Shown: positions 1 to 10,128 of the stretch, piece after piece | Layout of the letters: each line of letters begins with the position of its first letter | How positions within the stretch are numbered: the stretch's first letter is position 1 | Source: Alectoria sarmentosa | Lineage: Eukaryota; Ascomycota; Lecanoromycetes; Lecanorales; Parmeliaceae | NCBI GenBank assembly: GCA_009733775.1 | Contig: WOGZ01000020.1 | Span: forward strand, 177,189-241,188 | Length of the DNA stretch: 64,000 nt | Direction: 5' to 3' | The notes under the pieces: generated by a model | What the model saw: only the letters and a program-made list of their open reading frames with translations | What the model was told of the DNA's origin: nothing | Database searches by the model: none | Made by a program: the position numbers and the translations under genes

Positions 1-781
1 AGAGTCCATATAAGTACGGAGCGGTTCTGATATGAATCCCATGAACCTTAGTGTTTTTTCCTAAAAATCATACTAATGATGATATGTCAACTTACTGTGG
101 GACAGGCATCAAGGAGAGCGGTGCCCACTCCCATTGCCAGCTAAGAATACATATCATCGTCGAATATAGGACCTTTCTATGCCGTATTTACGATCAACAA
201 GTCTCAGACGGATCCAACCGCTGTTGACCCTGCATGGAAGCGTAAAATAAAGTCTCATAGAGATAGAAATTACTCAAGATAGTGTATAGAGAATCGTAAT
301 CAATCATGAATTTTTGGTCCAGAAGCGTAATCATGATTACGATCTGATTCCATAATCTGATCCTCAGTGTGAAGGATTTTCTTCGACAGTTAAATTGATT
401 AGTCAAACTTGTGTACTAGCATTAATACTTGTATCGAAAAATGGGCTACACGTATGGAATCCCTATGTGAATCGCGTACGCGTAAATTAGGAAAAGTTTT
501 GCTTCAGCTACTGGAAACCCCTTCATTGCTCGGCACCGGTGGGAAGAAACACCGAATGTGATTCTGGTAGGATTGAACTGTCCAATGTGAAAATGTATTT
601 TTCCACCCGCTCTTTCAGCGAGACCTTTGTCGCTTGAATATTGCCTCCCATGGACCCGAATTTCGGGTTCAACGCAGGTAGTCGGCTGATTGTCATCGTA
701 TAGCCTTTGAGGATATCAACATACCACGATCATGGCTGTTGCAACAGACCAAGATTACATAATGACGATCACGGAAACAGT
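1..781. other. Left-edge non-coding region
   Basis: I see no convincing gene here. Small open frames on both strands lack family motifs. The region is the 3' flank of the minus-strand acetyltransferase that ends at 782. No tRNA-like or repeat structure was evident by eye. Confidence 0.5.
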
Positions 782-1393
782 TCAATTCTCATTATTTTCT
801 TCACCCCAAAGCGATAGATTTATACCACTATCGAATACCATCCCGGGCAGAACGAAGACGACGATCAGTGTTCCGTCGCTTGTTTTGATGTTGCCTCCTT
901 CCACGAAACCAATCTTCTGCGCTACTCGAATGCTCCGCTGATTCCTAGTCCCAGGCCACGATACAATCTCCTTGACGCCCAGCTCCTCTCTAGCCAGCCT
1001 CAAGAGCTCTTCTCCTGCTTCGGCCGCGTAACCTTGGCCCATGAATGGCTCCAGTATACACCATCCCATGTCTGGCGGCGTGGATGCCGCTCGCTGTGCT
1101 AACGACACTGCTCCCATCAGTGGCCCAGACTTGGGGCCCTTCCGCAGAAGGTAATAGATATCCGTGTCTGGGACCCGCCCATCACAGGCAGATGGCGAGA
1201 GGCGGGTAGCAAAGTTGAGAGCATCGAATTGCGCAGGCGTTCGGACCCCGTAATCGCCCATGTTGATATGTGCGGTGGGACTGTTCATTGCTGCTAGCAG
1301 GCAGTCATAGTGCGTCTCGGAATAGTCAAACAGTTCGAGAGTTAAACGCTTTGTGTAGAGGAAAGGAGGCAGGGACGCTTTAAGAGAGGCCAT
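782..1393 (-). CDS. GNAT-family N-acetyltransferase
   Basis: Intronless frame of 203 aa, taking the start at 1393 (MASLKASLPPF). The frame stays open upstream to 1528, but that extension shows no domain. Residues from about 10 read as a RimJ/RimL-type GNAT fold: an N-terminal RLTLELF strand, then the acetyl-CoA binding loop GQGYAAEAGEELLRLA, which fits the family pattern (Q/R)GxG(Y/F)A. It is followed by the characteristic N-x-x-SIRVAQKIGFVEGG segment. These are direct sequence observations. Members of this family move an acetyl group from acetyl-CoA to an amine; the substrate cannot be read here. Weakly annotated fungal homologues of this type are common. The first methionine at 1528 remains an alternative start. 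Confidence 0.85.
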   Translation of the reverse strand: MASLKASLPPFLYTKRLTLELFDYSETHYDCLLAAMNSPTAHINMGDYGVRTPAQFDALNFATRLSPSACDGRVPDTDIYYLLRKGPKSGPLMGAVSLAQRAASTPPDMGWCILEPFMGQGYAAEAGEELLRLAREELGVKEIVSWPGTRNQRSIRVAQKIGFVEGGNIKTSDGTLIVVFVLPGMVFDSGINLSLWGEENNEN

Positions 1394-2815
1394 TGGAATG
1401 TCGTAGGAGATTGCGTTGGGAAGAAAAAGAGTCCGCTTGAACGCTTTGACAATTAGGGCAAAACAGCGCTGGTAAGCTGCTGAATCAGTGCGTGGCCCAG
1501 ACTCAAGGCACAAAAATGTTTCGAGCATTGAAGTTACAGTATTGTTTCAGGTATCATATCATTAGTACCTGACGGACGGGAGGGCGACGAAAAATGCCAA
1601 GACATTCCAACTGGTTTTGAAAACGCTAAAACACCCGGATTATTTCGGAGCCCAAGGAAGCGTACATTTTGCGGAGACCCATACATGCGCTAATAAGAAG
1701 TCCTACACTTCCACACCCCCCCAATTTGCAATTATACCACTCAGGTCAGGCGTCCTTCCCCCTCCTTTTTCTTCAGTCCCTAGTGAGTATACGACGAGTA
1801 TTGGTGCTCCTGGCGATTTATCAAACACATTCGGAGATGAGACGACCGACTGTTGCTAGTGACGCAGGTTGTGCGAATTACTAACATGGAGGAACCTCTT
1901 CGAAATGATGAGCCATCATTATCGAACATGTTAATAAGCTCATTGTGAAGTAATTGATTACAAGATTCGACAGAAGCATTTTCTCCAAATGGGCTAGGTC
2001 TTACGGCGAACGACCCCTCCACACTTCTTCTCATACACAAACGCCCCAAGGTTTCCTCCGAGGACTTCTTTCCCACAGCGCAAGCAACTTCTGCACCTGA
2101 AATTTACGTTGAAGTCGGTCAATTCAGCCCATCATCGTTGACACACCAATGCGCCGAGTCTTGAGAGCTCATGGGCTTCAACTCGTCCCGAAAAGTCACC
2201 CCAAAGCAGAAAACTCAACGACAAATTTCTCTCGTCTCAATAATCTGACAACTCTCTACCACATTTCGATGATTCTTGCGCCGTTGAAATCCCGCATTTT
2301 GGTCTCTAGTTTTGATTACATGGTAATCTGGCCTTTTGAATGCCATTGAATACATTCTTCGAATTGCGAAACCAGTACCTTTCAAAAGGTGGCCGATCCA
2401 CTACGCTAACCATTACCCTATGTGGTTAAGCGAACGAAGCATTTTCCTATTCGGGCTTTGGAATTTAACGAAAAATTACTAAACCTTCATACAGAAGAAA
2501 GACTATTATTTAGAGAGTGACTGTGCAGTGGGAGGGTGACTGTTCGGAGTCAAGTTGAGCTGCAAGTTTGCAGATTATGCATCGAATATGCACCCAGTCA
2601 GCGACTCCCCTCGCTGACAAAGCAATGTGACGTATTTTCTATGACAATCCTATATAAATACGACCCGCATCGGTATGATATCTTGCTTTCCAAGTGAGAT
2701 GAGGCCTTTCTCACGAGGAGCATAAATTGGAAAGGACAAACGCGAAATCTCTGCAGATATAAGTACCTCGTCAAGGACTTCCAGCCCGCCAGCTTCCATC
2801 AACCTCTCTACAACC
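1394..2815. other. Intergenic region between divergent genes
   Basis: About 1.4 kb between the minus-strand acetyltransferase and the plus-strand hydrolase, so it holds both 5' regions. Open frames such as 1780-2076 on the minus strand show no recognisable domain or convincing splice continuation. Nothing else was supported. Confidence 0.4.
2651..2660 (+). promoter_or_regulatory. TATA-like element upstream of hydrolase
   Basis: TATATAAATA lies about 155 bp upstream of the ATG at 2816. It is an isolated good match to a TATA box on the coding strand. The assignment is by position only. Confidence 0.35.
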
Positions 2816-3668
2816 ATGGCAGCCTCTTCCGCATCTCCACCGTATTCTCAACCTGTTGTTGTGCTTGTCCCGGGCGCCTGGCACTTGCCCCTTCATTATT
2901 CTTCCGTTCTCCAACGCCTGAACCAAGAAGGCTTCATCGCAATCTCGGAACGCAACCCAAGTTGCGATTGTACCAACCCGTACGACACAAGCACGGCCAG
3001 CGATGCAGAAGCTATTCGGAAGGTCATTTTATCCCAAGTCGAAAGCGGGCATGAGGTTGTGGTAGCCATGCATTCATACGGGGGCTGCCCTGGCGCAGCC
3101 GCTGCCCAAGGACTGAGCAAGAGGGAAAGACAAGCCGCTGGGAAGCCAGGCGGGGTCGTCGGGCTGATATTCATCTGCGCCTTTATCGCAAATGAAGGTG
3201 ACTCACTCATCAGCAAGTTGCCCGGGGGTGTTCCTCTTGACTGGATGATGTTACGTGTAAGTCAATCTCGACGCTTCGAAATGGATAGTAATTGAACCAG
3301 AAATGTACTAGCCTGACGGACAATTTTTTCCTGACGATCCGGAAACCCATTTTTACGAAGACATACCCTCTCAGAAACGCTCGGTAGCAATCAGTGAGCT
3401 GCGCCTTCAGTCGAACGCGTCCATGGATACCCCTAGCCCTCATCCAGCCTGGAGAGACTCTGTGTTCAACGGCCGAAGATCTTATCTGTACTGTCTCCGA
3501 GACAAAGCAATTCCATTTGCTGCGCAGCAGATGATGGTTGAGACAAGTGGAGTCGATTGGAATGTTGGAACATTTGACTGTGCTCACAGCCCTTTCCTGA
3601 GTCATACGGCAGAGCTGAGTGCGTGGATTGCGGAGCAGGTGCGCTCGTTCATTGCTATCGTTGACTAG
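2816..3668 (+). CDS. Alpha/beta hydrolase (AB hydrolase_6-like)
   Basis: Two exons, 2816-3256 and 3312-3668, joined by a 55-bp GTAAGT...TAG phase-0 intron; 265 aa. The N-terminus holds the oxyanion-region motif VLVPGAWH at about residues 16-23. The nucleophile elbow is MHSYGG (Ser at about 86). After the splice, LRDKAIPFAAQQ supplies the likely acid Asp and CAHSPFLS the likely catalytic His, so the triad is complete. This organisation is typical of small fungal hydrolases related to the bacterial salicylate-esterase/AB_hydrolase_6 group; the substrate is unknown. The start follows a TATA-like element and a CAACC leader just before ATG. The second exon alone would be an orphan 81-aa frame starting at 3423, so the spliced model is strongly preferred. 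Confidence 0.88.
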
Positions 3669-4859
3669 GGGGTCTCTGAGAGGAGCAGTGAGAGATGTCG
3701 TAGAAGAAGAGGTATATGCATCAACTGAGAGAATGAAATAAGATTTTTTGATATATATAGGATACCGATGTTGGGGGTTACACGGGCTCCGAGAATACAC
3801 TTGTACATTTCAACGCGAGCCACCCATGATGTACATCCAATCAGCCCAATCCCTTGGACATAAGAATATCGCGCGAAGCTTACGGCCTTGTATCCTCGAT
3901 TTTCGTTTCAATTTTCTAAGCATTTCGGTGGGAGAGAGTCCTTGATATATTGCTGTCTGTCTTGGGTGCCACTGGTATCACTCAGACTGTGGACAGTGTC
4001 TGTGAGGAGGTTGACGTCAGCAACGAATCGTTCACGTGGAAGCCGAAGGGGACCAAGAGCATTTTGTATATGCATTAGGCGTGAACGAGGCTGAGTTCTG
4101 GTCCAAGACCTAGAGTATGAAGGATGTCAATTAGGCCTCGGATTGCCAGCTTGGCCTCCAAGATACGCTAAGCTATCTTGGGCTACAACTTGATCTCAGT
4201 GGCCGGAGACCTCAGTTGGGTTTATATAGGTACATTTTTTTTCCCATCCATAAAGGGGTTTTGTGGGTCAAAAATGTCTAGAGAAGTCATAACGACGGTA
4301 GCAACGAGGTTATGAGTAGGTCTGTTGAGGAACAGTGGTATAATCGCACAGTAATATTACGCTATGATACCACACAATGGCCGTGATGTTATATCATGAT
4401 ACCGCTTCTGGTAAGCGGGATACGTAGGCTTCGACCGTCTTGGCACAAGCTGGGAATCTTGTTACGGGAATTGGTCCCTGATGTGGGCTAAGTCTAGGCG
4501 TAATCCCGAAACACTTCTACACGCATCGTCTATGCGATCCTTGAGGTGGAGCTTGAGGTGGGACATTATCCGATATGTATGTCGGCGTACGAGTCTTGGC
4601 ATGTGCAGGACTTTGTCTACCTACTCTACTCGTCTCGCCGACAAGTTTTGCCTCTTGGTAGTCTAGCCACAAGAAGTTACAGTCACCTATGAATATGGTT
4701 TAGTGTTGAAATTCAGGAAAATGAAATAGTTTGATTAGTGGGTGCTCCCGCGCCGGACTGCCAAGAGGCAAACCTTGTCGGCGAGTATCAGCTTGTCTTG
4801 CCAAGCCAAGCCAGCCCCGTTCCGCTCCGAACATTCCCCACTACCAATCCATCAACGAA
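3669..4859. other. Intergenic region
   Basis: About 1.2 kb. Only short frames without domain signals are visible (for example 4481-4666). It includes the 3' end of the hydrolase transcript and the promoter of the IQ-motif gene. The frame containing that gene is open back to 4731, but the upstream part is low-complexity Ser/Pro/Arg and looks untranslated. Confidence 0.4.
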
Positions 4860-6405
4860 ATGAACTCAATTGCCAAGATTCAAGATGAAAAAGAACGTGA
4901 GATTCTTAAAAAGTATCAATCTACGAATCAAACGCAAGATGGTAGGCAATTGCAGCACCAAGAGTCCGCCGCCGCTCGAGTCCTTCAAAGGACCTACCGA
5001 GGTCATAGAGAGCGGAGACAGCTGAGGGGATTGAGCTTGGATCCTTCGACGAGATGGACTGAAGTAAGATGCCCCAACCCCTCGTACCCTCTTTTCTATT
5101 CCCTCGGATCAACGACGCTGAAATTCTTCTCGAAAGGCAGTGAAAGAAGCTCAATACCTCGCCCTCACCACTCCCCGCCCCCGCTCCTCCAGACCCCCTC
5201 CCAATCCGAATGGCAACGGCCTCAACCGCACCGCATCCGAAGCCCGTCAAAACTGGTCGCGTGTCAGCAAAATCGCCCGTCGAGCGGGGGCCGACGAAGA
5301 ATCCTCCCTCTCATCCTCGCCCTCCGATCATGACGCTTCGAATCCCTCCCACCCGCAAAGAGAAGCCCGTCGCCTGCGACGCCTTGCAGAAAAGCAGGAT
5401 AGGATCAAAAGCGCGAAGCAAATGGATCTCTCCTACTTCCTTGAGCTGGTAGATGTGAAGCATCGGTATGGTAGTAATCTGAGGAAATACCACCAGTCGT
5501 GGAAAGAAGCGCCGACGAATGAAAATTTCTTCTACTGGTTGGATGAGGGGGAGGGGAGGGGCGTGGTGCTAGAGAAGTGTTCGAGGGAGCGATTGGAGAG
5601 TATGCAGGTCCGGTATCTGGGAAGGGAGGAGAGGAGGCTCTATGAGGTTGTGGTTGACAAGGAGGGCAAGCTTTGTTGGAGGAAGAATTGGGGGAGGGTG
5701 GATACTAGTGAGAGGTGGAAAGATTCGATACGTGGGATCGTCAGAGTGGATGATCCGACGCCGCCTTGGGCACATCGACCAGTGCCGTTCAGAGGCTCGA
5801 GCGAATCGAGTGGTATGTCGAGCGATGAAGAGCCAGATGTCTCTTCACCGACGACCGTCTCTCCACCAGACCGCATTACGAATCTGAAGCGAGAGGAACC
5901 GGAAGTCGTATCCCCAACTTTACCCAACACGCCAGCAACCCCTCGCCATTCCTCCTTCCACGGACTCTTCCACAGCAAAACCCCCTCGCCCAAAACCGAG
6001 AAGCAGAAAAGAAAACAGAAACAAAGATGGATATTTGTGGCCGACACAAACAACAACCTCTACATCGGCATCAAGCAAGCTGGCGCCTTCCAGCACTCTT
6101 CGTTCCTACGCGGCTCCCGAATCTCAGCGGCCGGGTTAATCACGGTTAAAGATGGGCAATTGCGCATTTTGCAGCCGAGGTCAGGGCATTACAGGACACC
6201 GAGTCATAATTTGAGGATCTTCATTAAGAGTTTGCAGGGCAGGGGCGTGGATATGTCGATGACAGCGGTTGGGGGGAGCTATGCGGCGATGGTGGGCATT
6301 GAGACGTACATGAAGACGAAGGGCAGGCTGAAAGGACTCAAGGAAGGGTTGAGGGGGTTGAGTTTTACGAAGGATGGGGAGGACAAGGGGGAGAAGAGAG
6401 GGTAG
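4860..6405 (+). CDS. IQ calmodulin-binding motif protein
   Basis: Two exons, 4860-5063 and 5137-6405; the 73-bp phase-0 intron ends in AAG and restores the junction RWTE/AVKEAQ; 490 aa. An IQ motif sits at about residues 37-57 (VLQRTYRGHRERR, matching IQxxxRGxxxR), implying calmodulin binding. A conserved-looking core follows at about 150-290, with the segments FYWLDEGEGRG and RYLGREERRLYEVVVDKEG. A Ser/Pro/Lys-rich region leads to a C-terminal core (WIFVADTNNNLYIG ... FLRGSRISAAGLI). The layout resembles uncharacterised fungal IQ-domain proteins; I do not know a precise function. The start at 4860 was chosen because the upstream in-frame Met at 4731 precedes only low-complexity sequence. The acceptor CAG at 5140 would break the frame, which supports the AAG acceptor at 5136. 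Confidence 0.82.
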
Positions 6406-7511
6406 GGTAGGTGGGAACGGCGAGTGGCTAATGATAATGAGCTGTGGGATATGAGAGACGAATAATGATTGATGAAAGCGAATGTTTGGGACGTGCTATT
6501 AGTCACGATAAGGGCTGATAATCCAGTACTCTACAGTGATTGGCAAATAATATTCTGCGAGATAGTGAGAGATCTTGAAGCAGACTCCGTCACTTCATTA
6601 TGCAAAGTCGTGTCTTACAAAAATCGATGTCTTGCTCAGTCGCTATTTTCATCCACTCTCTTTTGCGTGAAGACTACCATCTGCAAGAAGACGTCGAGAC
6701 CAACAATCGACACCAAATCTTGCCGTGCCCAAGAAGTCGAGGGCCGATCGTAGCGGTCTTCGAGGATGATTACCTAAGTAGAGAATCAAATCAGCACAAC
6801 AAATATTTCCGATGATTTCTCAACAGCAAATTGTACTTCAAAGCATGCTTCTTGATCAGACATCCAAGGAAGGCTCCTTGATAGCGCCCATAATACGGGC
6901 GACACAATTTGGGTCAGTGCCGCCAGCTCGCGTGGAAACTGCGAATGACAGTGGTGTTTCATCATTCAGAAAGCTGGCGCGGGGGAAAGACAGCGAGGAA
7001 GTGGAATGCTCACGACTGCATTCACAGAGAGAAAGTGCGATAGACTGGCACTGTACCTCCATAGGCCAAGTCTCATCCAGGCAAGATCTACAAAGACAGG
7101 GATGACTCTGTTTAGTATTAGCAGGGTCACAGCAAATTATCCATATATGTGCGGTCGAAGTAGCGACGAGGTATGTCAGAGAGAAGATTATGGTTCGCCA
7201 TGATCCGCTTCGCTCCTCCATTCATTGCTTTGAGCTGAAGCCAAGACGCATGCATGGGTTTGCAGGAGTCTGCGGGTTGTCCGACTAAGGATGACGATAT
7301 TGGTGTTTCATCATGGAATTATTTAGGACGCTCGACGAAAAAAAGAAAGAGGGAACTTGCCTTAAGGTATTTATACCTCCATCCGACCTCGGACCATGGC
7401 TGTATGCAGCGCATGTTTGAGGTGAAGAGAATTGTGGAGCTCAGCGCCCCGATCTAGATTCGGAATGCTCTCAAATACCCTCACTGGGTGAGCCGCGGGC
7501 GTTTTGCGTAT
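6406..7511. other. Intergenic region, no supported gene
   Basis: About 1.1 kb between the convergent IQ-motif and DUF3807 genes. A 121-aa minus-strand frame at 6856-7221 is Cys-rich in its middle but lacks a clear signal peptide or known family; it was not called. No other structure was seen. Confidence 0.4.
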
Positions 7512-8297
7512 TCAAGTTTCCTCGATGATCGGCCACCAGATTTTCTTCCCCTCGATTGGACGTGTTTGACTTTTTTGGTTCGATCGCGTCACCTGAGTCG
7601 TGTCGTCTTCGAATTGCCCAAAAACTTCGGCGGCAGATGGTTCGTCACCGTAGTCTAAGACCTGGTCTTCTGCAGCAGCCGAATCAAGCTCTCTCACGAA
7701 TCCCCTAGCACTTCGAGACGCGTACTTCTTGCCATGCACATAGCCGATATCTGTTTGTCCTCTTTTGCGCTTCTTTGTCGCATGCGTAACTTCCACGTAC
7801 TGGGGAGTAGACTCCAGAATCTCAGCAGAGACTTCTTTTACTTCCCCATCAGACGGCACTTCTTTCTCCTCACCGCATAACGCCGTGTCTTCGACAGCTT
7901 CTTCTGGCCGAGAAACAATAGCCTCAGACTGCTCCCCTCCTTCTGCTTCCAAGTTCTCCTTGCGTACCTGTCTTTCTCGCACTATAGTGTAGATCTCGCT
8001 ATGTCTGAACATAGCAATTTGGTCGTCGGTTAAGGTTCTTTTAGCGCCATCAGGATAGTATCCCAGATCGTCATGTTCCACCCCAAGGACTTCTTGGTAG
8101 GCAGAATCGTTGTAGGGTTCTTGATCTGTGCGGAAAAGCTGTCCGGGAGCTGGGGATCCGAAAACGCGGGCATGAAAGGCATGTAGGTCTTCCTAGGTCA
8201 CGACGGATTAGCCAGGCCAATTTCTCAAAGACGAGTAAAAACACACCTGTGTTACCATAGGAATCTGCAGCGGAGATGGCAGGTACATATCTGCCAT
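7512..8297 (-). CDS. DUF3807 family protein
   Basis: Two exons, 8297-8247 and 8192-7512, joined by a 54-bp GTGTGT...TAG phase-0 intron; 243 aa. The first exon encodes only 17 residues. The second opens with LHAFHARVFGSP, then VEHDDLGYYPDGAKR and LTDDQIAMFRHSEI. These match the DUF3807 N-terminal signature as I remember it. The rest is acidic and Lys/Arg-rich with a likely nuclear-localisation stretch (KKRKRG) at about 150, then a conserved-looking tail KKIWWPIIEE. The function of the family is not established; composition suggests a nuclear protein. The downstream in-frame Met (8081) would remove the signature, so the spliced start is preferred. Confidence 0.85.
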
Positions 8298-9201
8298 GCT
8301 GGAGGAATGAAGCGACAACTTGCGTCGTTCGAAGACGAGGAAAGCTACTTACAGAAAGCGAAAAGATCGAGGCCTCGAGGCCCCTCGGGCCCTCGAAAAG
8401 AAGCACCCGCGGAACAATTCCGCTCCCGCACAAAGATCCATCGACCTCACAATTCTGTTCACCACTTCTTTCACCAGGTCCAGACGCGGTAATTTCACGA
8501 TGGAGAGTATTCATATGTGATTCTGCCACTGATCATGTAGACTACGGATCATATCGAGGGTACAGAACGAGACCTCACGACCCTGATCACGTAAATTACG
8601 GATCATACGCTGTGATGAGGTTTCATCATCCTCACACACAGCCGCGTCCTCAACATACCCTTGCCCTCGAGTCCACTCCATCTTGAGACGCACATTCCCG
8701 AGTATGACGCAGATTGAGACCAGATTTGCCTTTCAAAATCCCCGGCATTGCTAATATTATGCTGTTGGCTGGGGTTCGCTTTAGGCATACAACTCCTTCA
8801 TCGTTCTGCTTTTCTCCTTTTTGCTAGAGGCTCACCATCTGGAGCTATCTCTACACTGCATCTGCTTCCACATTATCTACATGCAAGCTTGGTTTTTGGT
8901 TCTCAGCGTGGATACCTTTTCACTTTTTCTCTCCTTCTGTCTCTCGTGTAGTTCCTTTCAACCATCGCTAATGCGTTGGGAATGTTCCTTGATGATGAGC
9001 GGTTGTTAGCTGATAGAGCATTTCTTCCGGTATTGGAAAAAATTTCACGCTGATACGAGAATTCGAGGGGGTCTGTTGGAATGCTCTTCGGTGCTGCTTC
9101 AAGTGCTGATATATTTTCTGCAATGGTTTGTACCGAGCAGACGTCGACTCTAATTATAGTAATTAAGGAACTCGAGGATTACGGTACAACTCCCAACTGA
9201 T
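8298..9201. other. Intergenic region with imperfect direct repeat
   Basis: About 0.9 kb upstream of the DUF3807 gene and downstream of the secreted hypothetical. It contains a 25-bp imperfect direct repeat at 8529-8553 and 8583-8607. No gene supported. Confidence 0.4.
8529..8607. repeat. 25-bp direct repeat, two copies, 54-bp period
   Basis: Copies at 8529-8553 and 8583-8607 both begin CTGATCA and end TACGGATCATA. They differ at three positions, all transitions. Confidence 0.6.
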
Positions 9202-9804
9202 TCAGTGTTTCGTAATTAAATGGCCCGGATCATCCACCACCTTCAAAGCCACCCACACAAAATTTGCCCCCTGAGCAGTCGCATAAGCCGCAGCCCATTG
9301 CCCCGTACAACTCGCCGGCGAACTATAATACCCCTCATACAGACTCACATACATCCCGCCCCTCGGTATGACTTGCAGCATTTCCATCGCGAAGCTCGCG
9401 ACAAACGACCAGGGAATGGTGGTGAGCGGGGAATGCATGTGCAGTTGCAGACGGCCATAGTTGACGGTTATGGATTGCAGATAGGGTTGACTGGCCCAGG
9501 AACTCGAAGCACTGGCGTGCAGGTAGGAATACAGGGCCGTGAGGGCTGTGGCGCTTGCTTGTATGGGGAGAATTTTGGTGATCCCCTTGAATCGGAGGCA
9601 GACGAGAGGATCTTGATGGCTGGTGGAGGCTCCGCCGCTGCGGCGATTGTGAAGAGGTGCGAGTTCTTGCGAGCGAGGCATGAATAGGCTGGTTGATACT
9701 GAGAGATCTGCTGATTGGTCGTGGGCTGAGCTCAGAGCAAGGGCAAACAGGCAGGAGATTAGTGTAAGCATGAATGAGAGGCAGGAAACCTTTATTCTAC
9801 CCAT
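9202..9804 (-). CDS. Secreted hypothetical protein
   Basis: Intronless frame, 200 aa from the Met at 9804; the frame is open to 9846, but the Met at 9804 directly precedes a good signal peptide. That segment is MGRIKVSCLSFMLTLISCL, continuing FALALSSAHD, a basic start and hydrophobic core with plausible cleavage near SSA/HD at about residue 28. The mature part shows a repeated hydrophobic/aromatic pattern (YLHASASSSWASQPYL, YVSLYEGYYSSPASC) and few Cys. I recognise no family. Two Tyr-rich segments in the C-terminal half could be beta strands of an extracellular fold. It is likely exported. The function is unknown. Confidence 0.6.
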   Translation of the reverse strand: MGRIKVSCLSFMLTLISCLFALALSSAHDQSADLSVSTSLFMPRSQELAPLHNRRSGGASTSHQDPLVCLRFKGITKILPIQASATALTALYSYLHASASSSWASQPYLQSITVNYGRLQLHMHSPLTTIPWSFVASFAMEMLQVIPRGGMYVSLYEGYYSSPASCTGQWAAAYATAQGANFVWVALKVVDDPGHLITKH

Positions 9805-10128
9805 ATTGCAGCTTGGTAATTTTCTCGAAGATTCCTTGACGCGCATTGTGGTAACTGACCTTCGTTGGATAGGGGAGCTTTATTGATAATGAACGAGGCG
9901 CCTATCGGCTCTGGTACGCCCTTGAAAGAGTAGCTGTTCGATGAATTGCAACTCGTCTTGCATACAAAGCCTTACGAGGCTGTGTAAGACAGCCAATAAG
10001 CGCTCGCTTCATGCAGCATCTATCATAACCGCACGACCTATGATTGGGTATCGTGCCTCAATCGCCCCTTCCTGCTAACGCCTCAACGCCTGGAAATATC
10101 GTCATCATCTTGAAGAAACCTTGGTCCT
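9805..10128. other. Short intergenic region
   Basis: About 320 bp between the promoter of the secreted hypothetical and the 3' end of TAF2. Nothing recognisable. Confidence 0.4.

Noticed and set aside
6856..7221. Cys-containing 121-aa minus-strand frame as a secreted effector
   Set aside because: No convincing signal peptide at its start, no family match, and no good splice partner.
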